Assembly (NCBI GenBank): GCA_045612485.1 | Contig: JAZKZE010000036.1 | Span: 1-36,553, forward strand | DNA length: 36,553 nucleotides | From: RGIG5327 sp045612485 | GTDB lineage: Bacteria > Verrucomicrobiota > Lentisphaeria > Victivallales > UBA1829 | Reading direction: 5' to 3' | Shown here: positions 8,099-16,170 of the stretch, one piece after another | How the letters are laid out: the number at the start of each line of letters is the position of its first letter | Numbering within the stretch: the stretch's first letter is position 1 | Translations under genes and position numbers: made by a program | Notes under the pieces: model-generated | Seen by the model: only the letters and a program-made list of their open reading frames with translations | What the model was told of the DNA's origin: nothing | The model's database searches: none

Positions 8099-9988
8099 TT
8101 ATATTTTATTATCTTTTTCCGGTGAAAAATACTTTTTTGTCAGCATATAGGCAAATGCTCCTCCCATAAACAATACTCCCAGAAGCAGAAATGCAATCAC
8201 TTTGTGCAGGGTATTGAAGGATGCAATATCTACAGTATAGATTTTTACGAGGGCGGTGAGAAACAGCAGTAAAGCACCAAGCCGCATTGCCTTTATCTTT
8301 TTTCTGATCCCGTATCCCAGAAGCAGAATACCGGAAACAGCCCACCAGACCGTCAGTCCGCCGTTACGGAACTCTTTCAAGGCAGGATTTTCAGCAAAAA
8401 ATGTATAGATCTCAATAGAGGTATAGACAAGAAATGCCGCCGTCCCGGCAATAAAGAAAACATTCCGCAACAGTTTATCTTCTTTTTCTTTACTTGCCAA
8501 AAGCAGGAAACCGGAGGAGGGCAGGGCAAGGGAAAATACTCCCATGGTAAAAAATCTTGTAACGAATTTTCCTGCCAGACCGTGTTCATTGGTTATAAGA
8601 ATGAAAAGCAACGCTCCGGCACAGGATAATATACCGAAAGTGGAAAGTACTTTTTCCTTACTTTTACTGTAGGCATAAATAAGGATAAATCCTAAAACAG
8701 ACCAGGAGCAGATCCATGCCCCTTTCTCTTTGAATGTAAGAGGTACGGCAAGAAAAAGGGTAAACAGTGAGGCGGCAAGGAAGGCACTGAAAAGTTTTCT
8801 TCCGTCCTCTCGGAGTTTTCGTAAAAGGATCCCTGCTGTTAACGTACATGCACAGAGGAGCAGGGCAAAAGAGCCGGAAAATACGCCTTTATAAACTTCC
8901 GGGACAAAGTTGTGTATAACAGTAACTCCCAATGCAAGAGTAAAAACATTTGATCCTACCGGCAGCAGCCATTCCGTAAGGGCAAAAGCGTGTTCTTTTT
9001 TTCTGATAAGCGGGATCAGAAGATAGATAAGAAAAAGGATGAAAAGAAAAAGCAGTGTATAATGATCTGTCTTTCTGAGCCTGCCGAAAACTGCCGTAAA
9101 AGCAAAAAGAAAACTTACGCAGAAAGCGGTACATTCCAGACTCCGCCAGCGGTGGATACGGGAAATAATAAGGACTCCTGCGGAAATCACTGCAAGGTAT
9201 GCTGTAAATGCTGTCACATTCCCGCTGGAAGAGGAAAGAAGTACAGGAACAAGATAGCCTCCGGCGCAGCCGGTAAGAGCAAGGGGGAGGAGTTTGTATT
9301 TTGCGGCGATACTCATGGAAACTGCCGAAGCAAGGAGCATAAAAAGAAATGCTGTCCAAATCGGGAAGAGATGATAGAATTTATATCCGGCAAAAGCTCC
9401 CATATAGAAGGTTACTGTCCCAATGGAAAGCAAGCCCACGGCAAGAAGGTGGAAACGTTTGTTTATACCATAGTATCCGGCGGCAAAAAGGAGGATCGAA
9501 GTAAGAAAAGTTCCTGTAATACGCACCGGCGGTGTGACCAGTTCTTTTTCAATGGAATATTTCAGAAAAAATCCTATGCCGCAAAGCAGGATGATGACAC
9601 CGGAACGGATCAGCCAGGTAGTGGCAACGGCATACTCTTTTGAAATCTCTTCCCTGTTATAATGCCCCATAACGAACCACTTGCAGAAATTTGCCCATAA
9701 AGACTCTTTTCCCCCTTTTTTTCCTATGGCGGGAGGCTGTTTTTTTATTTCCGGACGGGGTGGGATATTTGTCGCTTCCTGCGGGACAACAGAAGAGGTA
9801 ACGGGAGTTTTCTGCTGAACCGGCAAAGGCTTTTCTTTTTCCTTCAGCAGTTTTTTCAGCAGATCTTCCAACTGTGTCAGACGGGAACGGAAAAAAATAA
9901 ACTGGCAAAACTGGATAACGACAATCAGCAGAAGAAATAAATTCAGAATAAGGGAAACAACGGATAAAATCATCTGTTCCATACTCAT
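8099..9988 (-). CDS. DUF2339 multi-pass membrane protein
   Basis: A 629-residue polytopic membrane protein. It has one N-terminal membrane helix (residues ~3-25), then a charged linker (LEDLLKKLLKEKEK and a Pro/Gln-rich stretch), then a long series of hydrophobic helices to the C-terminus. The block reading LIRSGVIILLCGIGFFLKYSIE is typical of the DUF2339 family, whose function is not established. The start is uncertain. ATG 9988 has GGAAAAGAG upstream; an in-frame ATG at 10045 would add 19 residues. The frame remains open further upstream but only by reading through tRNA-Thr, so those starts are rejected. Confidence 0.8.
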   Translation of the reverse strand: MSMEQMILSVVSLILNLFLLLIVVIQFCQFIFFRSRLTQLEDLLKKLLKEKEKPLPVQQKTPVTSSVVPQEATNIPPRPEIKKQPPAIGKKGGKESLWANFCKWFVMGHYNREEISKEYAVATTWLIRSGVIILLCGIGFFLKYSIEKELVTPPVRITGTFLTSILLFAAGYYGINKRFHLLAVGLLSIGTVTFYMGAFAGYKFYHLFPIWTAFLFMLLASAVSMSIAAKYKLLPLALTGCAGGYLVPVLLSSSSGNVTAFTAYLAVISAGVLIISRIHRWRSLECTAFCVSFLFAFTAVFGRLRKTDHYTLLFLFILFLIYLLIPLIRKKEHAFALTEWLLPVGSNVFTLALGVTVIHNFVPEVYKGVFSGSFALLLCACTLTAGILLRKLREDGRKLFSAFLAASLFTLFLAVPLTFKEKGAWICSWSVLGFILIYAYSKSKEKVLSTFGILSCAGALLFILITNEHGLAGKFVTRFFTMGVFSLALPSSGFLLLASKEKEDKLLRNVFFIAGTAAFLVYTSIEIYTFFAENPALKEFRNGGLTVWWAVSGILLLGYGIRKKIKAMRLGALLLFLTALVKIYTVDIASFNTLHKVIAFLLLGVLFMGGAFAYMLTKKYFSPEKDNKI

Positions 9989-10098
9989 GGAAACACTCTT
10001 TTCCGCAAAACGCTTTTGTACCGGAAAAAGCCGCTCTTCCGACATTATTCCGGGATGGATCAATCTTGAAGAAACGAACTGAATGTCAAAAGAAAAAA

Positions 10099-10173
10099 TG
10101 GAGCCGGCAGTCGGATTCGAACCAACGACCGACGGTTTACAAAACCGTAGCTCTACCACTGAGCTATGCCGGC
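10099..10173 (-). tRNA. tRNA-Thr(UGU)
   Basis: The minus strand folds as a full cloverleaf. The acceptor stem is GCCGGCA/TGCCGGC and the D-arm GCTC/GAGC. The anticodon stem ACGGT/ACCGT encloses the loop TTTGTAA with anticodon TGT, and the T-arm GTTGG/CCGAC carries TTCGAAT. The 3' CCA is encoded in the genome (10101-10099). The DUF2339 gene begins about 110 bp downstream. Confidence 0.96.
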
Positions 10174-10189
10174 AAATCATTAAGATACT

Positions 10190-10219
10190 ATAATATTGCA
10201 CAACTTTTGAAAAAATCAA
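10190..10219 (-). promoter_or_regulatory. Promoter for tRNA-Thr
   Basis: On the minus strand TTGATT (10219-10214), 18 bp, then TATTAT (10195-10190), 16 bp before the tRNA 5' end. Position and spacing fit a tRNA promoter. Confidence 0.45.
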
Positions 10220-10250
10220 ATATAAAATTGAATTTTTTTCTTATTTCTTC

Positions 10251-10279
10251 TTGAAAAACTCTTTTTTTCAGGGTAATTT
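10251..10279 (+). promoter_or_regulatory. Promoter for the amidohydrolase gene
   Basis: TTGAAA at 10251-10256, 17 bp, TAATTT at 10274-10279, about 30 bp before the start codon. Confidence 0.4.
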
Positions 10280-10309
10280 AAGGTAAAACCGGAAAACAAG
10301 GAGAGTAAA

Positions 10310-11212
10310 ATGATCATTGATGCCCATGCACACATATATGAATATTTACGTCCCTACGGTCCCTGGGGGGAAGGGAGAGCCATCGGTAAGGGAAAAATCC
10401 GCTGGCCTGACGGTATCGAAATGCAGTTTTTCCCTCCGGAATATGGGGATACCGGATTCAAGGTGGAAGCACTTTTGCAGGTACTGGAGGAAAATAAAGT
10501 AGATAAAGCCGTCCTTATGCAGGCTCAAAACTACGGGTTCCAGAATGATTATGTGGCGGAGTGTGTGAAAAAATATCCGGACAAATTCAGAGGGGCATGT
10601 ATTTTTGATCCCTATGGAAGAAAAGCTATGGATCTCTTCAAATATTTTGTGGAAGTCCAGGGGTATAAAATCTTGAAATTTGAGTTGAGTGAGTGCTGGG
10701 GGCTTTCCGGTATCCATCCGGATATTTCTCTGGATTCCCATATTTTCCAGCCTGTCTGGGAGTATGCGGAAAAAAACAATGTGATTATTGTTATTGATAC
10801 AGGTTTGCGCAATTCAAAAGGGTATCAGCTTTATCCCATTGCCAGGGTAAAGGAAAAATTCCCGGCATTACGTTTTGTATTGTGTCATGCCCTCTTCCCC
10901 TGTGATGACGGATATAATGATACCAGACTCAAAATGATGCAGGAAATTGCTGACGGAAAGACTTACTTTGATATATCCAGTGTCTTTTCCGGTTCCCCCT
11001 ATCCTTACACTGATACTCAGGAGTTTTTGCGGAAACTGTGCGATATTGCCGGAGCGGATCACATGATGTGGGGTACAGACTGCCCCGGTATCCTGAACAA
11101 TAAAGGATTCTACGGCAGAACATTGACCTATCTGCGGGAAGGAAACCTTTTCTCATCCGGAGAACTTGCTCTTATTTACGGTGAAACCGCAAAAGATCTT
11201 TACGGTTTTTAA
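10310..11212 (+). CDS. Amidohydrolase family 2 protein
   Basis: A 300-residue TIM-barrel metal hydrolase of the Amidohydro_2 (PF04909) type. It opens with DAHAH (His6, His8), has a C-terminal-half histidine at 193 (VLCHAL) and the late catalytic aspartate in MWGTDCP (Asp257). Where many relatives have HTG at the end of a middle strand, this one reads IDTG (162-165), so one usual metal ligand is changed. Family members act as hydrolases or decarboxylases on small carboxylates or lactones; the substrate cannot be told from the sequence. AAGGAGAG lies upstream of the ATG. It stands alone between a tRNA/DUF2339 unit and a bidirectional terminator. Confidence 0.86.
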   Translation: MIIDAHAHIYEYLRPYGPWGEGRAIGKGKIRWPDGIEMQFFPPEYGDTGFKVEALLQVLEENKVDKAVLMQAQNYGFQNDYVAECVKKYPDKFRGACIFDPYGRKAMDLFKYFVEVQGYKILKFELSECWGLSGIHPDISLDSHIFQPVWEYAEKNNVIIVIDTGLRNSKGYQLYPIARVKEKFPALRFVLCHALFPCDDGYNDTRLKMMQEIADGKTYFDISSVFSGSPYPYTDTQEFLRKLCDIAGADHMMWGTDCPGILNNKGFYGRTLTYLREGNLFSSGELALIYGETAKDLYGF

Positions 11213-11213
11213 G

Positions 11214-11266
11214 AAAAAAAAGGGTGAAAATCCTTTTGAGGAACTTCACCCTTTATTTATTTTTTC
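11214..11266. terminator. Bidirectional terminator between convergent genes
   Basis: AGGGTGAA (11221-11228) pairs with TTCACCCT (11245-11252). An A-run precedes the stem and a T-rich run follows it, so it can work for the amidohydrolase gene on plus and for the GmhB-like gene (ending at 11257) on minus. Confidence 0.8.
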
Positions 11267-11829
11267 AGCAGAAAATCCACTGCATCAAGAATAGTTTCCT
11301 GTATGGGAAAACCTTCTTTACGGACACTTTCTTCATCTTTTTTTCCGTGACCTGTAAGCACAAAACAGCATCCGGCGCATTTTGCATTCCTTCCCGCTTG
11401 CATATCGGTAAGGCGGTCACCGATCATAAAGGAGGAGGATAGATCTATATCCCATTCCTTTGCCGCTTTCAACAACATTCCCGGACCGGGTTTACGGTTT
11501 TCACAATAAGTGGAATATTCCGGGATCACCCCTTTTCTGTGATGGGGACAATAGTAGAAGGCGTCCGGGGCGTGTCCTGCTTCCGTCTGTAAAAGTTCAC
11601 ACAGTCGTTTTTCCACGGCATAAACATCTTCCATGGTGTACCAGGAGAGAGCCACCGCCCCCTGATTGGATACCACAATGGCAAGATAGCCCGCTTCATG
11701 GATCTTTTTTACAGCCTGAGCTGCACCGGGAGTCAGGAGGACTTTTTCCGGCTCAAAAAGAACACCTGTTTCTTCATCACCTTCTTCATTAAGGACTCCG
11801 TCCCGGTCAAGAAAAAATGCTTTTTTCAT
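11257..11829 (-). CDS. HAD-family phosphatase, GmhB-like
   Basis: A 190-residue HAD phosphatase resembling D,D-heptose 1,7-bisphosphate phosphatase (GmhB) and histidinol phosphatase. Motif I is DRDG with nucleophile Asp8 and acid/base Asp10; SNQ is at 54-56, RKPGPG at 112-117, and GDRLTD at 137-142. The GmhB zinc loop is mostly present (C94-P-H96 ... C109), but the last ligand, usually Cys in a CxC pair, is Asn111. Zinc binding may therefore be altered. The start overlaps the stop of the preceding gene by ATGA, so the two are translationally coupled. A role in heptose or other sugar phosphate metabolism fits the glycan operon context but is inferred. Confidence 0.83.
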   Translation of the reverse strand: MKKAFFLDRDGVLNEEGDEETGVLFEPEKVLLTPGAAQAVKKIHEAGYLAIVVSNQGAVALSWYTMEDVYAVEKRLCELLQTEAGHAPDAFYYCPHHRKGVIPEYSTYCENRKPGPGMLLKAAKEWDIDLSSSFMIGDRLTDMQAGRNAKCAGCCFVLTGHGKKDEESVRKEGFPIQETILDAVDFLLKK

Positions 11830-12365
11830 TTTGCAGCAGTTTTTTCCTCTTCCAGGCTGACCACTACATCATCCACAAGAGCATCCAATGCACTGATACT
11901 CAAAGCTACCCACTCATTGGCGGCAATGGTGTAAGTACCGGTAACGGTCTGGGGGTTATCTGTAAGCACGACGACTTTATTCAGACTGTGGGGCAGAAAT
12001 TTTCTTGTATAACCATGTTTTGCTTTGGGATCTTTCACATCGGAATAACGGTAAAAGGAGACAGAAAGTTTGCCTTTGCCGGACACGGTAAAAGAGTATT
12101 GGATCTTACGGGGTTTGCTGCTCTGCCATACTTTGGAGGCGGTAAGGTACTGATGGATACCGCCATTAACCTTTGCCTGATTGCCTTTTTCCCCCTTGAG
12201 GATCACGCTGTTTTTGGAAAAATTCCAGTTTTTTGCCTTGGACGTTTTTGTGTCGATCTCTTCAAAAGATCCGTTAAAAGCCTGATTGACAGGGGCTTTT
12301 ACGGTCTGGGCATAAAGGGCGGAAACTGCAAGAAAAGCAGCAAGAAAAATTGTGATTTTTTTCAT
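11826..12365 (-). CDS. Secreted stand-alone carbohydrate-binding-like module
   Basis: A 179-residue protein with a signal peptide (MKKITIFLAAFLAVSALYAQ), followed by one beta-rich jelly-roll domain of the type seen in CBM4/9 or CBM6-like modules. It clearly resembles the last 140 residues of the DUF4838 protein encoded just upstream: both have NGSF followed by D-x-KT-x-KAKNW, then SGKGKL/AKGKGKL, YSD-x-x-DPKAKH and an ending with NEWVA...DD. This is a module duplication. No catalytic residues are visible. AAGGA precedes the ATG; the gap from the DUF4838 gene is 24 bp and the stop overlaps the phosphatase start. Confidence 0.8.
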   Translation of the reverse strand: MKKITIFLAAFLAVSALYAQTVKAPVNQAFNGSFEEIDTKTSKAKNWNFSKNSVILKGEKGNQAKVNGGIHQYLTASKVWQSSKPRKIQYSFTVSGKGKLSVSFYRYSDVKDPKAKHGYTRKFLPHSLNKVVVLTDNPQTVTGTYTIAANEWVALSISALDALVDDVVVSLEEEKTAAK

Positions 12366-12389
12366 TTTATATTCCTTTCATCAAAAATT

Positions 12390-15260
12390 TTATTTTACAA
12401 GTCTTACGGAAAGATCATCAATGATCGCATCACTTGCGGCAAAATCAAATGCCACCCATTCATTGGGGGCAATGGTGTATTCGCCGTGGAAGATCTGCAT
12501 TTTTTCCGTGAGAGTATATACCCCCCCCTTTCCATGCTGCGGAAAATGGGTACGGACATAACGATGTTTGGCTTTGGGATCGGTTTTGTCGGAGTAGCGG
12601 AAGAAATTGACAAAAAGTTTTCCTTTGCCTTTTGCACGGAAAGTATAGGCGATCTTTCTGGCATATTTTTTCTGTCCCACATCCCCGGACGCCATAAGCT
12701 GATAAGCATCCCCGGGGGCAAGTTTCAATGCGTAGGAACCATTTTCTTTTACCAGAGAGGAATTTTTTCCTCTGACTGTCCAGTTTTTCGCCTTTTTTGT
12801 CTTTGCATCCACATCATCAAAAGAACCGTTTTTGATGTGGGGATCACCGATCTCCATGGGGCGGAAGGCGGAAATATTATGGTATAAAATTCCGTCCAGA
12901 GAGAAACTTCCCGCCATGTTTTCATCCGGAAGGATGCCGTCCTTCACTCTTCTGTTTCTGGCAAAATTGACCTTCCATATATCTCCTCTTTCCGGTCTTT
13001 TCAGACGGGAAACAGGGATCTTCATTTCGATAACATATCTGTCAGAATGGATTTTGGTTTTTACCTCCACCGGAAGATCATAACTTACTTTTGCTCCGGG
13101 CCCCAGTTCATCATAAATGACACCTTTGGGGTTGACTGCAATATGATAATAGGAGTTTGCCGCGGTGGGGGGATAAAGGAAGATCTCGATACCGTCATCT
13201 TTCCATACATCATGGTCTTTTCTGCCGTTCATGACCATTTTTCCTGTATTGGGTTCTTTTGCCTCAATAAGGAAATAGAGATTTTCGTTATCGGAAAGGA
13301 TACCGAAGGAGGTGGCAAGAGTATCGGGAAGATCCAGCTTCTTTTCGGTGAAGGGCTGCTTCAAGCCTTTTGTAAGATAGAACGCTCCCACCCATGCAGG
13401 ATCATTACCGTTTCCGTCGATTTTTATTTTGGACTTGGCAACAGGTGCACGCAAAGTGTTGCCGAATTTTGCTTTCATGGCTTCATTGGGCTTGATCCAG
13501 TAACTGGTAAGATAATGACGGTCTTTTTTCAGACGGTACTCAAGGATCTTATCGCCTTTGGCAAGCTTGTCAGCCTCATCCAGCAGAGCGAGAAGTTTTT
13601 CTTTTGCTCCGGGAGCATTGAGAATATTTGCCCGTCTGTGGTCACCGTGAGGATATCCCAGGCACTGGGGAGTATTGTTCCAGAGTTTTCTGCGGTAGTT
13701 ATGGTATTTTCTCATGGGGACGGCTGCTTTGCCGTAGTAGAGATTTTCCGCTTCTTCCAGAAGTTTCTCTTCATCCAGAGAGGGATCCCATAAAAGTTTG
13801 CCTGTTACAAAAGCCCACTGCCAGATGGAGGGTTTGATATCCCCTCTTGTATCATTTTTCCGGGGAGGATAGAATTTACTGTCAGCAAAATATCCCTCTT
13901 CCTTCCAGCCTGCCATACCCAGTTTTTTGTAAAGACGCAGGTCATGTGCCTGGACTTTTTCGTTACAGGTATAATAAGGGGGAGAGGCGGCAAAGTATTC
14001 ATAAGTATAGACTTGCGGGGCAACTTTCAGCCAGCCCAGAAGCAGCTGATAGAGCCGGACGTTCCGGGGACAGGAGGGATCGTCCAGATTATGTCCGTAA
14101 CAGCGTCCGTGGGGGCAGTATTGTACCTTGATACGGTCATCCAGTTTGACACCGGAAGGCAGTTCCCTGTATGTGTGATAACTCCAGGTACGCAGATCCG
14201 CATCGGGGTATTTTTTCAAGACTTCATCGGAAATGACTTTCACTGTTTTCTGGAATCTTGTGGAAACATTCTGGAAACCTGCGGCAACGGTATCTGTTCC
14301 GTCAAGAGCTTTACATTCTGCACATTCGCACCAGCCGTCATTTACATCCACCATACCGAAAAGGTAACTGCCGATGCCGCCTGTACTGTCCAGTTTTTTG
14401 ATGATATACTCTTTTACAAGTCTGCGTACATCCTTATTGGCAAGGCAGTACTGACTTCCTTTTTTCCGTTTGCCGTCGATGAGGGCAAAATATTCCGGAT
14501 GTTTTTCAAAATAGACTTTTGCAGGAATGGGGGTGGCAAATGTGAGATGTCCGCCGCCCAATGTCTGCATGGTACGGGGAATACGGGGAGCATAGAATTT
14601 ATACCAGATGGAATTTTTATTGTTGTATGGAATCGGTCTTCCGTAGGGGGTGGGAGTCTGATAGCCGTTGCGGTTTGCCCAGATCTTGCCGTTATAGGGG
14701 ATCACATTGCCGAAGGAGCCGCACTGGTCGATACGGCGGAAGGCAAAGGCGGGTTCCCGGAATTTTTCATAATCGGGGAAAGAGATCTCTTTCTTTTTGG
14801 GAACATATTCGCCGCTGTCCACCTTATCGGCGGCGACAAGCCAGCGGATACCGTATTTATCCTCCATAAACTGATAGGTTGCATAAAGATCGGCTACTTC
14901 ACTTTTTCCAATGATGTAAAGAGTATTCCCTTTTGCGGAAATATAATAGGCTTCAGCTTGTTTTGCTTTTTTCAGAGCCTTTTTTGCGGAAGATGGGATG
15001 TTTTTGAGTGTATCCAGAGTTCCGATAAAGATTTTTACAGGAGCATTGCTTTTTCCCTTGACGATCTTCAGTTTTTTTCCGGAAACTTTTTCTGTGTAAT
15101 CAGAAAGTTCCTTTGCGGCAAGTTCTGTACCGGGATAGGGATTTTCCGGAAGAACGATTTCTGCAATTTTATTTCCTTTTACCAGATCAAATCCCATAAG
15201 GAGATTGGCTCCGGAAAGGAGAAAAACTGCAAGCGTGACAGTAAAAAGAGAGCTTCTCAT
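12390..15260 (-). CDS. Secreted DUF4838 glycan-active protein with CBM9-like module
   Basis: A 956-residue exported protein. An N-terminal signal peptide (to about residue 23) is followed by a domain like the alpha-glucuronidase (GH67) or GH20 N-terminal domain (residues ~25-140, with PYPGTELAAKELSDY). Next comes the DUF4838 domain (~190-470, including the cysteine-containing DVNDGWCECAECKALDG). A CBM9-like region (~615-800, starting KIDGNGNDPAW) and a C-terminal jelly roll (~815-956) follow. Proteins with DUF4838 occur in polysaccharide-degradation loci and are presumed glycoside hydrolases; the substrate is unknown. The gene is 33 bp downstream of a pseudopilin-like gene and 24 bp upstream of a duplicate of its own C-terminal module, so all four minus-strand genes form a likely operon. 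Confidence 0.88.
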   Translation of the reverse strand: MRSSLFTVTLAVFLLSGANLLMGFDLVKGNKIAEIVLPENPYPGTELAAKELSDYTEKVSGKKLKIVKGKSNAPVKIFIGTLDTLKNIPSSAKKALKKAKQAEAYYISAKGNTLYIIGKSEVADLYATYQFMEDKYGIRWLVAADKVDSGEYVPKKKEISFPDYEKFREPAFAFRRIDQCGSFGNVIPYNGKIWANRNGYQTPTPYGRPIPYNNKNSIWYKFYAPRIPRTMQTLGGGHLTFATPIPAKVYFEKHPEYFALIDGKRKKGSQYCLANKDVRRLVKEYIIKKLDSTGGIGSYLFGMVDVNDGWCECAECKALDGTDTVAAGFQNVSTRFQKTVKVISDEVLKKYPDADLRTWSYHTYRELPSGVKLDDRIKVQYCPHGRCYGHNLDDPSCPRNVRLYQLLLGWLKVAPQVYTYEYFAASPPYYTCNEKVQAHDLRLYKKLGMAGWKEEGYFADSKFYPPRKNDTRGDIKPSIWQWAFVTGKLLWDPSLDEEKLLEEAENLYYGKAAVPMRKYHNYRRKLWNNTPQCLGYPHGDHRRANILNAPGAKEKLLALLDEADKLAKGDKILEYRLKKDRHYLTSYWIKPNEAMKAKFGNTLRAPVAKSKIKIDGNGNDPAWVGAFYLTKGLKQPFTEKKLDLPDTLATSFGILSDNENLYFLIEAKEPNTGKMVMNGRKDHDVWKDDGIEIFLYPPTAANSYYHIAVNPKGVIYDELGPGAKVSYDLPVEVKTKIHSDRYVIEMKIPVSRLKRPERGDIWKVNFARNRRVKDGILPDENMAGSFSLDGILYHNISAFRPMEIGDPHIKNGSFDDVDAKTKKAKNWTVRGKNSSLVKENGSYALKLAPGDAYQLMASGDVGQKKYARKIAYTFRAKGKGKLFVNFFRYSDKTDPKAKHRYVRTHFPQHGKGGVYTLTEKMQIFHGEYTIAPNEWVAFDFAASDAIIDDLSVRLVK

Positions 15261-15293
15261 AAATACTTTTTCCTTTTGTTTTATGTGTTATTT

Positions 15294-15986
15294 TTATTTG
15301 AATTTGCACCAGCCGGTTTTTGTATTGGTATCGGTAAGATCTCCAGCCCATGCACACTGTCCGAGAGTACCTTTGGCAGGTTCAACTGCAGCCCATGTGG
15401 AGCCATAGGGATTGAAGGGATTGTTTGCTTTGAATGCCTCTACATGCCAGTCGGCGTAAAGAATATTGAAAGAGCGCAGCCCATGTACCGGACGGGTCTG
15501 ATTGATATTCGTACTGCTGTAATAACCCATGGTAATACTTGTTTTATTGCTGGATTCCAGAAGAACAAACTGTTTTGAGGGTTCGGTACAGCGTTTCTGA
15601 TTGATGAATTTGTAATTGTTGCCGATGGTCATGTAGGGATACACATACCCCAGTGATCCATCAGTGGTGTCAGGATATTTTGACAGCATGGTGGGACAGC
15701 GGAAAACTTTGCTTTTTACATAATTGAGATGTATGCGTCCTTTTTGATCATCACTCAATGCGTGTGCCCAGGTTTGACTTCCCAGAGAATAGAAGGGATA
15801 ATATTCCTTGTAATCCGAATGGTAGGCATTGAACACATAGCCTGCCTGTTTCAGGTTATTGGTACAGGCTATTCCCTGAGCCGCCTGTCTTGCCTTGTTC
15901 AATGCGGGAAGAAGCATCCCTGCCAGAATGGCGATAATGGCGATAACAACCAGAAGTTCAATAAGTGTAAATCTCTTTTTCTGCAT
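15294..15986 (-). CDS. Pseudopilin-like protein (type II secretion G-like), first gene of glycan operon
   Basis: A 230-residue protein starting MQKKR then FTLIELLVVIAIIAILAG, a class III prepilin leader and hydrophobic helix. A globular domain follows, ending in an H-X10-DW element (HG...YADWHVE), the processing-associated signature common in Lentisphaerae and Planctomycetes. The residue before the cleavage-site Phe is Arg, not the usual Gly. ATG 15986 is chosen because AAGGA lies 8-9 nt upstream; an earlier in-frame ATG at 16019 lacks one. Its start region does not contain the inverted repeat of the two pseudopilin loci at the right end. It appears to be the first gene of the unit running through the DUF4838 gene. 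Confidence 0.87.
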   Translation of the reverse strand: MQKKRFTLIELLVVIAIIAILAGMLLPALNKARQAAQGIACTNNLKQAGYVFNAYHSDYKEYYPFYSLGSQTWAHALSDDQKGRIHLNYVKSKVFRCPTMLSKYPDTTDGSLGYVYPYMTIGNNYKFINQKRCTEPSKQFVLLESSNKTSITMGYYSSTNINQTRPVHGLRSFNILYADWHVEAFKANNPFNPYGSTWAAVEPAKGTLGQCAWAGDLTDTNTKTGWCKFK

Positions 15987-16027
15987 AATTTTTTTCCTTA
16001 ATTGAGGTGTGGATATCATTTTATTAT

Positions 16028-16055
16028 ATTATACAGCAAAAAAGCTGAAAAACAA
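16028..16055 (-). promoter_or_regulatory. Promoter of the pseudopilin/DUF4838 operon
   Basis: On the minus strand TTGTTT (16055-16050), 16 bp, then a perfect TATAAT (16033-16028). A short hairpin CAGC-AAAAAA-GCTG lies in the spacer. It is 42 bp from the chosen ATG. Confidence 0.6.
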
Positions 16056-16106
16056 GAGGTGCTTTTTCTTTAAAAGGGGTTTTCCCGGTAAATAAGAGTT
16101 TTTCCA

Positions 16107-16134
16107 TTGAAAAAACATAAAAAAATGCTATTTT
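16107..16134 (+). promoter_or_regulatory. Promoter for the MFS gene
   Basis: TTGAAA (16107-16112), 16 bp, TATTTT (16129-16134). The ATG at 16171 is preceded by AAAGGAAT. Confidence 0.4.
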
Positions 16135-16170
16135 TAAAGAATCGTTTGTTACAGTAAAGAAAGGAATATA

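Noticed and set aside
9989..10219. N-terminal extension of the DUF2339 protein
   Set aside because: The frame is open but runs through the tRNA-Thr gene, so upstream starts would place coding sequence over a mature tRNA.
13944..15578. A 544-codon open frame on the plus strand
   Set aside because: It is antisense to the DUF4838 gene and pseudopilin gene, low in family-like motifs, and Cys/Phe/Ile-rich as expected for a shadow frame.
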